Source: Burkholderiales bacterium (GTDB taxonomy: Bacteria; Pseudomonadota; Gammaproteobacteria; Burkholderiales; Burkholderiaceae_C). From it: a DNA stretch of 64,000 nt. This document shows positions 52,172 through 61,330 of the stretch, one piece after another (within the stretch, counting starts at the first letter, position 1; every line of letters begins with the position of its first letter). The translations under genes and the position numbers were made by a program. The stretch spans positions 1 to 64,000 of the forward strand of contig CANCVB010000012.1 in assembly GCA_947381415.1 (NCBI GenBank), given 5' to 3'. The notes below the pieces were generated by a model. It ran no database searches. It was not told the DNA's origin and saw nothing but the letters and a program-made list of their open reading frames with translations.

Positions 52172-52684
52172 ATGCCATTAAAAAAGCTTTCCATAATTAG
52201 CATTTTTACCCTTTTGGGTTCTGTTAGTGCTTATGCAACTTGCACTTCTTCGCCCTCTGGAAAAACATATTCAGGCTCAATGAGTGATGTGCTTTATTAT
52301 GAAACTACAGATAAAAAAAGCATGTCCCAGATTTGGGGCCGAAGGTGGGCTGTTCGTATGACATTCAATGCTACTGGATCAACTGTAACCATAACTGGTT
52401 ATGCGATTGCGGGCGGTGATGGTGGGAGTGCTATATCTATCAACACCACCACTACAACTTACAAAGCCACTTGGACTTTCGACTCCACCACCTGTAGTGG
52501 CACTATTGCTGTAGCGCCAAGAACGGGAGCCACAACCAACAACACTTACAACGTTTTCTACCAATTGGCTTCATCTGGTGCTGTCATCAATACTGTTAAC
52601 AAAAACACACCTTCGTCAATTTTCACTCAGACAACTGGTAGCACAACGACTATTGTCGGAGGCGGTACTCTTTGGCAAGAATGA
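52172..52684 (+). CDS. secreted Thr/Ser-rich hypothetical protein
   Basis: Signal peptide MPLKKLSIISIFTLLGSVSAYA; beta-rich T/S-rich mature part. Confidence 0.65.
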   Translation: MPLKKLSIISIFTLLGSVSAYATCTSSPSGKTYSGSMSDVLYYETTDKKSMSQIWGRRWAVRMTFNATGSTVTITGYAIAGGDGGSAISINTTTTTYKATWTFDSTTCSGTIAVAPRTGATTNNTYNVFYQLASSGAVINTVNKNTPSSIFTQTTGSTTTIVGGGTLWQE

Positions 52685-52893
52685 CATACCCGTACTTTTT
52701 CTTTGTATTGGTTGCTTTGAGCTCTTGTGGATCTGGCGAGTCTGTGGAGAACGACTCGTCCTTTTTCGGAAAACCATTGGTTGTGGGAGCTCAACAGCCA
52801 AATTTAAGCCTTCCTGAGCCCATTTCTATAGCCAGCTCGCAAGTGTCCGATGAGACTGAACACTCCGCTGTACAAAACAATTCAAGCGATTGA
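52681..52893 (+). CDS. small lipoprotein
   Basis: ATGA overlap with upstream gene; lipobox LSSC-GSG. Confidence 0.6.
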   Translation: MTYPYFFFVLVALSSCGSGESVENDSSFFGKPLVVGAQQPNLSLPEPISIASSQVSDETEHSAVQNNSSD

Positions 52894-53042
52894 ATATGGG
52901 TCAGTTTTTTCTTTTTAAATTGTCAGAATGATGTTCAAATGGTGGATACAAACTTTATGGGATCAATAGTGACCAAGTATCCAGTGTAGCTTCACCCACA
53001 TACTATGTTGAGTCCATGGATTGGTGGAAAGAATAAAGGGAT

Positions 53043-53237
53043 ATGCGGCTTCCAAGGTGGTCAATATCCACGTCCATCCTCATGTGTTTATTCTTCAACG
53101 GATGTGGTTCAGGTCAAACGGACGAGGAAAGCAATGTCAATCCCTCGATTCATACAACACTAGAGGACAACACTCCTCCACCTTCTGCCAGCACTTTCGC
53201 GCAAGAGTCTGGCCCCAAACCCGGCTCTGCTGACTGA
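53043..53237 (+). CDS. small lipoprotein
   Basis: MRLPRWSISTSILMCLFFNGC-GSG lipobox-like. Confidence 0.45.
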   Translation: MRLPRWSISTSILMCLFFNGCGSGQTDEESNVNPSIHTTLEDNTPPPSASTFAQESGPKPGSAD

Positions 53238-53271
53238 ACCTAAATTTTGTTTTATATTTTGCGAGCCTGAT

Positions 53272-54288
53272 ATGCGCTGGATATTACTTTCCCTCTTGGC
53301 AACATTTCTAATATCTTGTGGCGGCGGGGGAAGCTCATCCAATGGATTTTCTCAAACATTCACAAGTTCAGCTTCCATAGGTGAATTGATTAATTTCACT
53401 GTAGATACAGTAAACAAGACCTATGCATACACAATCACCCAAAGCTCCTATGGCTTGAAAGGTACAACCGGAAATGGAACCCTCATCAGCAATGCAGATG
53501 GAAGCTACTCACCTTCTACACAGACTTATTCAAAAATTTATGCCGTCAAAAATGGATTGCTTGTTGGTAGCGTTAATCTGACGATCAATGGCTCATCTGT
53601 CGATGTGCCTGTATACGGCACATCTTCACCCGTCAAAAGTTTATCTGCATTAGCAGGTACCTATAACTATGTTTCAAGTACTTGTACTGACAATACAAGT
53701 GGACAAAGGTGTGGAACAACCAACTATGGGACAGTGAAAGTACTGTCAACAGGCCAATTTGTTCAGTGCTTGCGGACCGACATAACGGCCAATCCGACTT
53801 GCAGTAACTCAACCGGCACCATTACGTACATTTCAAATGGTATTTGGAAATACCAACGCACAGGTTCAACCAATACCAATTATCTGATTGCATTTTCTTC
53901 ATCAAACGGCCAAAAGGTTTTCATTACTGACTTTAATGATCCTGGTGCAGGCGGTTATGGATATGGACAAGCGATTGGGTCAACACAATCTCCCATCGAC
54001 ACCCATGGTGAAAATGATGGAACATATTTCTCCCACACCAACGCTGAAACTTCTGCTGTCACCCAAGTATCTGGTACATCTTTTGTGACGCAAAACTACT
54101 ACGCGGATGGACGGAATAGCGATAGCAACACAGGCGTTTTAACAATTGATCAACCATGGACCGGTATGTTCCAAGGCACTGGGAATAACGGAAACAGCAT
54201 GGGAATTCTTGCCGGAACAGGTGCATTTGTTGGGAGAAGCACGACTGCGGGACAAGAGTGGTATTACATGATTGGTCTGAGAAAATAA
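53272..54288 (+). CDS. secreted lipoprotein, unknown function
   Basis: MRWILLSLLATFLISC-GGGGSSS lipobox; 338 aa. Confidence 0.75.
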   Translation: MRWILLSLLATFLISCGGGGSSSNGFSQTFTSSASIGELINFTVDTVNKTYAYTITQSSYGLKGTTGNGTLISNADGSYSPSTQTYSKIYAVKNGLLVGSVNLTINGSSVDVPVYGTSSPVKSLSALAGTYNYVSSTCTDNTSGQRCGTTNYGTVKVLSTGQFVQCLRTDITANPTCSNSTGTITYISNGIWKYQRTGSTNTNYLIAFSSSNGQKVFITDFNDPGAGGYGYGQAIGSTQSPIDTHGENDGTYFSHTNAETSAVTQVSGTSFVTQNYYADGRNSDSNTGVLTIDQPWTGMFQGTGNNGNSMGILAGTGAFVGRSTTAGQEWYYMIGLRK

Positions 54289-54349
54289 ACATCTACCCAC
54301 TGACATTTCTTACTGTCAACAGACATTTTTTTTCAAATCAATCCATTGA

Positions 54350-54754
54350 CTAAGGTTCATCGTTCAATCGAAGATAGTCAATGACACAGTTGATGGCAAG
54401 TTTCCCCGAGGATAGATAGGGATCAAAGTCGGGAACTTTGATTCTGATCATTTCATACAAAGTAGAAATAGGTATGTAATCCATTGACCAGGCATAAAAA
54501 GCCCGTTCATTTATTTCTTCATAATGAAGTAATTCAATATCGGTATGTCTATCGTCGCGACAAATTTCGGTATAAAGCTTGTTGACTTTGCTGCGATAAC
54601 CTTCAAGTACTTGTAAAAAAACCCCTTCACCACCACACAGAACCCCAGTGATATCGTTTAGCTGGTTGGACTTTCGAAACCTATCTAAATTGATTTCAGC
54701 GAAGTTGGATGGTAACGATGCAATTTGTTTGCTGACGTAAAGAAGCCTGATAAG
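54350..54754 (-). CDS. BLUF-domain blue-light sensor
   Basis: MLIRLLYVSKQ, NQLNDITGVLCGGEGVFLQVLEGYRSKV, flavin-site Tyr, Asn and Gln positions present. Confidence 0.9.
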   Translation of the reverse strand, partial: LIRLLYVSKQIASLPSNFAEINLDRFRKSNQLNDITGVLCGGEGVFLQVLEGYRSKVNKLYTEICRDDRHTDIELLHYEEINERAFYAWSMDYIPISTLYEMIRIKVPDFDPYLSSGKLAINCVIDYLRLNDEP

Positions 54755-54908
54755 CATTGCAACCTCCAAACTGTTTAAATTTATTTGAACAGTAATTCAT
54801 AAAATCAATGAAGTCAAGAATTAACGCCTACCCACACGGCTCAATTAATTCTAAAGAATGCTGAAATATGAGCTGCTCTGAGTTCCCACTTTCGCCCGAC
54901 TTGGTATT

Positions 54909-55703
54909 TCATATGCTCAACCATGTAGAGATTCCCCAAAGCAGAATATAGAAAACCGACGCTGAGATTAATCCAGATTGGGCATATGAGCCCATGTACT
55001 TTGCAGCAGCAATACCGAACAACGGTATGAATTGTTGGGCGTGTACCCCAAGAAAATGGGCTGGTCGAATATCCTTATGAAGATGCCAACCCACAATAGG
55101 TAAACCTTGTCCTGCGGGTGGCTGATTTCCTCCAAGCATAAATCCGCTGATGGTTGAGAGGATAAATGTCAGTACAAGTCCAATGATCACACCCAGTGTT
55201 TCGACTGGAATGTCTGCACTTTGTTTTTCATGCCATATTTCCCATGCCAACCACCCTTGTGAGGCTGTTAGTCCAACAGCTGCAATACCCATGATTCCGA
55301 ACATAAAAGCGTGGAAAGGGTCACTGACGTTGTAGTGAGAAGCAGATGATTGAGATCCTTGGTAGCTGATATAAACCACTTCAAACAATGACGTTGATAC
55401 CAGTAATGCGACGATCCAGATATAAACGTCTGCTTGATCGATATGGGAATCTGCGACTTTGAGGACCCAAACGGTCGTCAAAGCAAACATGGCTGTAGCC
55501 GCCATGAATTTCATGGGCTTCACCCAAACACCTACACCGCGGATGACACGATGGTCGTTGAGAGACCAAGCATAAGTAAGCATGAGCGCGATAAGCATCA
55601 GAACCCCGTAGCCCACCAGAACCTTGGAAGTCATGCTGAGCGACTGCCACGCAATACCTATCCATTCTTGATAGGGGTACCAGAGATTCATATGTGTCAT
55701 CAT
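54909..55703 (-). CDS. multi-pass membrane protein of unknown function
   Basis: 264 aa, several hydrophobic helices, GWHLHKDIRPAHFLGVHAQQFIP. Confidence 0.75.
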   Translation of the reverse strand: MMTHMNLWYPYQEWIGIAWQSLSMTSKVLVGYGVLMLIALMLTYAWSLNDHRVIRGVGVWVKPMKFMAATAMFALTTVWVLKVADSHIDQADVYIWIVALLVSTSLFEVVYISYQGSQSSASHYNVSDPFHAFMFGIMGIAAVGLTASQGWLAWEIWHEKQSADIPVETLGVIIGLVLTFILSTISGFMLGGNQPPAGQGLPIVGWHLHKDIRPAHFLGVHAQQFIPLFGIAAAKYMGSYAQSGLISASVFYILLWGISTWLSI

Positions 55704-55747
55704 TCTTTCTAGTAATGCTATTTTTCAATATATAGAGTTCATCATCT

Positions 55748-55990
55748 GTGTTTTTTGCAACAGGTTTAACATATGATTTATCAAACGCATCTTCCGCAGA
55801 TTACAGGAACAGCATAACTGGTTGGGGATATGGTTTTGGTACCAAGCACAAAATAGATAAAAATTTATTTGTTAATTTGGAAGTGCAACAAATTGGCTAT
55901 GAAGCATACATACCGGGCGCAAGTGTATCTTCCCAATCAATTTCACATACAACCACACTTGGCACAATTGGACTCGGCTATCAATTTTAA
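55748..55990 (+). pseudogene. C-terminal remnant of an outer-membrane beta-barrel
   Basis: GTG-started fragment ending TTTLGTIGLGYQF*, no signal peptide, stop in frame just upstream (55733-55735). Confidence 0.5.
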
Positions 55991-56033
55991 TTGGAATACT
56001 ATTGCAACATCACGAGTTTTCTCATCGCTCCTC

Positions 56034-56465
56034 ATGTACGTCAGCAAAGAAACACCCTCTCAAACTGCATCGCGCTTACGAGCTGTTATCCAAACAGCAG
56101 AGCTCGTCATATACGATGGGCATTTCTGCTTTCAAGAGTTTGGTGTCGCTGACTTTCCAAGCCATTTACTTAATGAGGCTCTGGCTTTTGTTCGCGACAA
56201 GGATGTTTGGAGTGCACTAGCGCCAACTTCAGACAGTGTCTCAGAAAAGTTCTTGATATTCAGCTTTCACTTTAAGCCTGAATTAGACAACTCAGGATTT
56301 GTAGGTTGGTTGGCATCGCACATCAAGACAGCGGTTGGTAGCGGTGTTTTTGTGGTGTGCGGACAAAATACCTTACGTGGTGGCATCTTTGATTATTGGG
56401 GCGTACCAGTCTCGGTTGCTTCGGCAGTGATTAACGAAGTGAACAAACTTCGGGTAAGCCATTGA
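56034..56465 (+). CDS. conserved hypothetical protein (DUF6196-like)
   Basis: FSFHFKPELDNSGFVGWLASHIKTAVGSGVFVVCGQNTLRGGIFDYWG. Confidence 0.6.
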   Translation: MYVSKETPSQTASRLRAVIQTAELVIYDGHFCFQEFGVADFPSHLLNEALAFVRDKDVWSALAPTSDSVSEKFLIFSFHFKPELDNSGFVGWLASHIKTAVGSGVFVVCGQNTLRGGIFDYWGVPVSVASAVINEVNKLRVSH

Positions 56466-56523
56466 ACTCAAATCAGAACGGAGATTTAGAAGATGGAAAT
56501 TTCCAATAGTGTTTACAAGGAAA

Positions 56524-57609
56524 TCAGGGAACCAGTGTTAAAAACAAAAAAGTAACAAACAGCACTAAATGTATGGCACCTTGCATCACATTTGTTCGTC
56601 CAGAACCTAAAGTAATCGCGCCAACTAAAAAACTCAAACCTAGCAAAACAACGTCTTTCATTTCTAAACCTAAATTTAGATTGAAATTGAAAAACACAGA
56701 GGAGGCAATGATCAGGGGAATGGTTAGCCCCATGCTGGCTAAAGCTGAACCAATCGCCAGATTCATACTGGTTTGTAACCGATCAGCTTTTGCAGCACGT
56801 AAAGCCGCCCATGTTTCTGGTAGCAAAACAATAAGCGCAATGACGATACCTACAACCGCTTTAGGTGCTTGGTATTTAATGACCAACGTCTCAATGGATG
56901 GCGATAGCAATTTAGCAAGACCAACCACACTGACGAGGGAAATCATCAACAGCACAAAACTGATGCTCGCTGCGCCAATGCTAGGAGGCGTTGCATGATT
57001 ACTCTCATCACTGGTAGATGACTCAGGCAGGAAATAGTCTCTGTGGCGAACGGTTTGAATAAAAGTAAAAATTATCCAGAGTAGCAAAGATGAAATTGCC
57101 ACAAACAGCAATTGAGAATTTGTGTACGTACCTTCAGTTGAGCTCACCGTATAAAGCGGCATGATAAGAACAAGAACTGACAAAGTTGCCAATGCGGCAA
57201 AACCTGGTCCAGTGCCTTCTATTTTGAAATATTGTTCCTTGTGGTGCATGCCGCCAATGAGCAAACACAAACCAACAACGCCGTTGCAGATAATCATCAC
57301 AGTTGCATAAATGGTGTCCCGGGGAAGAGATGAAACCTTCTCCGAACTACTTAGAAGAATTGAAATTAAAAGTGACGTTTCAATAATGGTCACTGCCAAC
57401 CCTAACACCAGGGTGCCGTAGGGTTCTCCTACTTTGTGTGCAATCACTTCTGCGTGATGAACTGCTGAGACAACTGACAGCAATAAAATCAAAAGGACAA
57501 ATAAAGAAATGACACCGTTTAAAGGAAAATTAAGCAGGCCGTATAAAGAAGAAGCTGCGATAAAGGGTAAGTAATTAAGTACAGCATCAACTGAAGATAT
57601 ATTTTTCAT
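56524..57609 (-). CDS. chaA: calcium/proton antiporter, ChaA-like
   Basis: VHHAEVIAHKVGEPYGTLVLGLAVTIIETSLL; LLPETWAALRAAKADRLQTSMNLAIGSALASMGLTIP. Confidence 0.9.
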   Translation of the reverse strand: MKNISSVDAVLNYLPFIAASSLYGLLNFPLNGVISLFVLLILLLSVVSAVHHAEVIAHKVGEPYGTLVLGLAVTIIETSLLISILLSSSEKVSSLPRDTIYATVMIICNGVVGLCLLIGGMHHKEQYFKIEGTGPGFAALATLSVLVLIMPLYTVSSTEGTYTNSQLLFVAISSLLLWIIFTFIQTVRHRDYFLPESSTSDESNHATPPSIGAASISFVLLMISLVSVVGLAKLLSPSIETLVIKYQAPKAVVGIVIALIVLLPETWAALRAAKADRLQTSMNLAIGSALASMGLTIPLIIASSVFFNFNLNLGLEMKDVVLLGLSFLVGAITLGSGRTNVMQGAIHLVLFVTFLFLTLVP

Positions 57610-57794
57610 ATCACCTTTATTGCGTCTTCCTGAGTTGTGATTCTAATTCCCTACTCATTTTTTCTAGACAGCTCATAACGGGCAGCTGATTGATGCTGAG
57701 AAAAAGTCTTGTATCACGGCACCAAATACGCTCAGACCCACTCACTACACCCTAGGCAAACCCTTCGCCAGAGTCTCGCTATAATTTGCAGCTC

Positions 57795-57812
57795 GGCGCT
57801 TTAGCTCAGTCG
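57795..57812 (+). pseudogene. possible tRNA 5'-end fragment
   Basis: TATAAT (57780-57785) followed by GGCGCTTTAGCTCAGTCG, resembling tRNA acceptor + T8A9 + D-arm start; no downstream cloverleaf. Confidence 0.35.
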
Positions 57813-57983
57813 TGCAAACGAAAGTTCTATAATTAATCTACGGTTCTCTAACCAAGCACCTACCATTATCAACTGCCGCAACGCCTCCACTGCGTGAGTT
57901 TTCATCATAGTTTATGCACTCCACTATCAGCAGACATCAGCTGCCAGTGGCGTTGATTTGACCTTCCATTAATAACTGCCCTG

Positions 57984-58011
57984 TTGTAGCTAAGTCTGCG
58001 GTTAGCTACAA
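57984..58011. repeat. 10-bp perfect inverted repeat with 8-nt spacer
   Basis: TTGTAGCTAA-GTCTGCGG-TTAGCTACAA upstream of the integrase. Confidence 0.85.
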
Positions 58012-58175
58012 ATTCACTGCTGTGTGTGGCTTTTTTGCGGCTTTTATCGTGCTGATTTTTTGGGTGCGTGATTGGTGACATTGTGGTGTTCGCTGGCAGT
58101 GATTGACTCTGCACTCATCACCTGCATTTTTTGATTTTGGTTGCTCGCCAGGTTAACTACATGTAAGCTGCGTTC

Positions 58176-59471
58176 ATGCAGGTTTTTGAGCATGGCGCAG
58201 CAGCAAACGACACCCAGTATCTGCCTGCACGGCACCGCACTCTACCCATACCAGAGTCTGTCACACCCATAGCCAACTACCCTACCAAGTTACGCATCTT
58301 CAAAACTCTTGCCAGCCGTTATTGGCAGGTGCGTTGTTATCTGCGAGGGAAGACTTACACACAGAGTCTCAAAACCACAAACAAGTCAGCTGCCATCAGT
58401 CAAGCCAAGCAGTTCTTTCACATCAAAACCGCAGAGCTGTATGGTGAGCACGTGGTGGTGCGTGAAGACCGTCCTGTGATATTCAATGACTTGGTAGTTG
58501 CAACACTTGCCCAGCAGCAGGCACGTGTGGAGCGTGGGGAACTCACAGCATTGAGTCTCGCCATCCTACGCAGCAGGCTCAGCAAGAACATACAGCCCTG
58601 CTTTGGTGCAATGCCCATTGACACCATCAACTACCAGCACTTGACGGATTTTGTGCAGCGGTTGAACCAAAAGGGTTTGAGTCCCACCAGTATTCAGCAG
58701 CACATCGTTGCTGCCAGAAAGGTGTTTCACTATGCACACGGAATGAACTTGATCAAGAGCTTGCCACGTTTTCCCAGTGTGAAGATCAAGAGCCAGCCAC
58801 GTGGCAGCTTCACAGTTGGGGAATACCGTAGCTTGGTAAGTTGGGCAAGAAGACTTATAGGAACGCGAGTCCCAACTTCTGTGACCGCCAAAAGCCGACG
58901 TGGTGAACTCAATGTCAATCAGTATGGGCGCATCAGCACGGACTTGGCTTGGTTGATACGCTTTATGGTCAATGGCTTTATGCGTCCCAGTGACATCAAA
59001 TTCTTGCAGCACCAGCACGTGACTGTTGTGAGAGCCAAACACATCTACTTGCGGCTGAACCTGCCAGAGACCAAGAAGCACGACAAACCCATAGTCACAC
59101 TACAGCCTGCTGTGCATGTGTATGAACGGCTGCTGGCTTGGCAGGTGAGTCAGGGATACGGCAAGCCCACTGACTATGTGTTCCTGCCTGAACAGAGCAA
59201 CAGAGACTTGGTCTTGGAAACCTATCGCTGGCAGTTCACGTGGACGCAGCAACAAGCAGGCATTGGTAAAAACGCTGCAAATGGGCAGAGCAGAACCTTG
59301 TACAGCCTGCGGCACTCGTCAATGACATTTAGGCTGTTGTATGGCAAAAACATTGACTTGCTGACTTTGGCACGCAACGCCAGAACGTCAGTGGAAATGG
59401 TTGAGAAGTTCTATTCATCAAACTTGGCAGCTGAGATGAACATTGACTTGCTGCAGGGACGGCGGGATTGA
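58176..59471 (+). CDS. tyrosine recombinase / integrase (full length, 431 aa)
   Basis: N-terminal SAM-like region, NGFMRPSD, YSLRHSSMTFR, MVEKFYSS nucleophile region. Confidence 0.88.
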   Translation: MQVFEHGAAANDTQYLPARHRTLPIPESVTPIANYPTKLRIFKTLASRYWQVRCYLRGKTYTQSLKTTNKSAAISQAKQFFHIKTAELYGEHVVVREDRPVIFNDLVVATLAQQQARVERGELTALSLAILRSRLSKNIQPCFGAMPIDTINYQHLTDFVQRLNQKGLSPTSIQQHIVAARKVFHYAHGMNLIKSLPRFPSVKIKSQPRGSFTVGEYRSLVSWARRLIGTRVPTSVTAKSRRGELNVNQYGRISTDLAWLIRFMVNGFMRPSDIKFLQHQHVTVVRAKHIYLRLNLPETKKHDKPIVTLQPAVHVYERLLAWQVSQGYGKPTDYVFLPEQSNRDLVLETYRWQFTWTQQQAGIGKNAANGQSRTLYSLRHSSMTFRLLYGKNIDLLTLARNARTSVEMVEKFYSSNLAAEMNIDLLQGRRD

Positions 59472-59488
59472 TCATTACGATGCCATCA

Positions 59489-59520
59489 TGCAATAGTGTC
59501 GGTTGAACCGACACTTTGCA
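59489..59520. repeat. palindrome copy 1 (22-bp direct repeat core at 59491-59512)
   Basis: TGCAATAGTGTCGGTTGAACCGACACTTTGCA; shares CAATAGTGTCGGTTGAACCGAC with 62142-62163. Confidence 0.9.
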
Positions 59521-59537
59521 ACCTTATCCAAATTAAA

Positions 59538-60293
59538 TTAACTTCTCAAGTTTGAAATCTTTGAGACAGCAACTTGTCCCGCTTTTTTTGCCTGATTAGC
59601 TCCCATTACAACATCAGTAAATATGCTTCTTGCTGATCCACGTCCAGCAATCACTACTTGATCCAAAGCCGCATCTGGCGGAGGCGTTAAGTTTGCATTG
59701 GTATAAACGCGACGTAGTATTGGCCGCCACTGAATTGCTGGAGGTAGGTTCATATCAATAAGAACACTACGGTTCTGTATACCTTGATCTATCTGATCTA
59801 AATTGTTGGTTGTCATGATGAAGACCACATTGGGTTTATTCATGATTGCCTTAAAACCTGCTTGAGCTGCATCTGTGAGGTTGTCGACTTCATCCATGAT
59901 CACAAAGTGATATCGACTGGCATTAAGAGAAACGAAATTTGTCCTTGAATTTATAGCTTGAGTCAATTGAGCACCATTCTGACCTTGGGCGCATGGATGA
60001 TGATCAAAATATGTGTCTTCGCTGCTGATCATTTGGCCTGGCTGTTGGGTTAATGCCGCTGGATCTGACTTGGCAAAATCAATCAGACCCGGCAGCAAAT
60101 TTGCCAAGGTCGTTTTTCCAGTTCCATACAAACCGTAAAGAATAATTCCGCACACACCATTTGCTGGAAATGGCAGTGTTAAATCCAAGATGCTTTCCAG
60201 TTTGAACTTGCTATTTGGTTGTAGTGCAAAGTCATCTAAACACCTTGGCTCAGGTACTGTGACTGCGTTTGATGCAATTGATTGAGCAGACAT
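59538..60293 (-). CDS. AAA+ ATPase, clamp-loader-like
   Basis: Walker A GLYGTGKTT, Walker B FVIMDEVDNL, sensor MTTNN, QNRS; AGGAG SD. Confidence 0.85.
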   Translation of the reverse strand: MSAQSIASNAVTVPEPRCLDDFALQPNSKFKLESILDLTLPFPANGVCGIILYGLYGTGKTTLANLLPGLIDFAKSDPAALTQQPGQMISSEDTYFDHHPCAQGQNGAQLTQAINSRTNFVSLNASRYHFVIMDEVDNLTDAAQAGFKAIMNKPNVVFIMTTNNLDQIDQGIQNRSVLIDMNLPPAIQWRPILRRVYTNANLTPPPDAALDQVVIAGRGSARSIFTDVVMGANQAKKAGQVAVSKISNLRS

Positions 60294-60327
60294 CTGATTC
60301 TCCTATTTGAAATGATTGAGATAGAAG

Positions 60328-60361
60328 GAATGACTGCACCTAGCGGGCGGCACAGTCATTC
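60328..60361. repeat. 9-bp inverted repeat between two island genes
   Basis: GAATGACTG (60328-60336) / CAGTCATTC (60353-60361). Confidence 0.75.
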
Positions 60362-60380
60362 ACATTGCCAACAAGCGCTT

Positions 60381-61193
60381 TCAGCCTGTTTTGAGCGCCA
60401 TGCGAGCTTTAGCTCTTTCTTCCTCAATTGCTTGCATTTCATCCTGCAACTTCTGCGCTTTTTCTTTTTCCTGCCCAATACTGGCGCAAGCTGCCAAAGC
60501 GCTGTTAACTGCGCCACTGTTTTGAACAACTCGCCGAATTGCAAAGCTGCCGTCATCTTCTTTCGTGGCAAGCAGAACAACACCTTCTTCCAAACTGCTG
60601 TTTGAAAAATGGGCATTCAAGTTGTCACTCTGAACCTTTGCCAGAACATCGTTTTCCAGTACTACTCGACCCAGACGTACCTTGTCCTTTAGTGTCTTGG
60701 TCTTGGTTGCAGTTGCACTGCGGCGAACTTCTTCAATTCCGCCGTGCTCTCTAAAGAATTTTGGCAACTCCATGACACTGATCTTTTCTGCCATGGCCAC
60801 TCGTAAAGCACTGCTATAGGCGCTGACACGCCGACGATCCACGCCAAAAACGCATTTGACTACTTTGGTAATGAGTGGCGTTGATTCATTGAAGATGTAC
60901 TTTTGCTCGGCAATGTAATTGGCTAATCCTTTCTTCAATGCCTTGGCTGTTGAGTCAGTTCCTGACATTGCGTTATTGACTGCCAAGCAGTGTTGAAGCA
61001 GTCGGTACAAACCGTCATTGGCTGCTGCCAGTTCATTGGTTTCCCAGTCTTTGCGCTGAACTACCAATTTTTCAATAGCATCACCAATTGCTCGTTCTGG
61101 ATTACTTCCTGTCAACAGATTGCCCACATTGATAGCAAAGGGATTAGGGCGGTCATTAGATGCATTCTCTTCATCTACTTTTTCTTTAATCAT
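60381..61193 (-). CDS. hypothetical protein of unknown family (270 aa), C-terminal charged helix
   Basis: Start moved to MIKEKVDEENASND with AGGAG SD; no recognised domain. Confidence 0.7.
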   Translation of the reverse strand: MIKEKVDEENASNDRPNPFAINVGNLLTGSNPERAIGDAIEKLVVQRKDWETNELAAANDGLYRLLQHCLAVNNAMSGTDSTAKALKKGLANYIAEQKYIFNESTPLITKVVKCVFGVDRRRVSAYSSALRVAMAEKISVMELPKFFREHGGIEEVRRSATATKTKTLKDKVRLGRVVLENDVLAKVQSDNLNAHFSNSSLEEGVVLLATKEDDGSFAIRRVVQNSGAVNSALAACASIGQEKEKAQKLQDEMQAIEEERAKARMALKTG

Positions 61194-61330
61194 GGTTTCT
61201 CCTAGGTTGTTTGAAAAAGTGCCCATCCGCTGAGCACAAATTGATTTCAACCATTAAAGTGTTTGTCGTATACATACCTTTTGAACGGACGAGAAAAAGT
61301 AGACAGATATTTAATTGAGGAGAAAGCGCC

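Noticed and set aside
53021-53233. 70-aa forward ORF overlapping the small lipoprotein frame
   Set aside because: The 53043 frame has a lipobox-like leader; this frame shows no signal or family feature.
54350-54769. BLUF start at 54769 (MEVAMLIRLLY)
   Set aside because: BLUF domains start at the MLxRLLY position, so the start at 54754 is preferred.
59489-59520. Palindrome as a strong intrinsic terminator
   Set aside because: Stem is good but there is no U-tract (followed by TTTGCAACC), and an identical core occurs at a second site, so a simple terminator call was not made; it remains an alternative.
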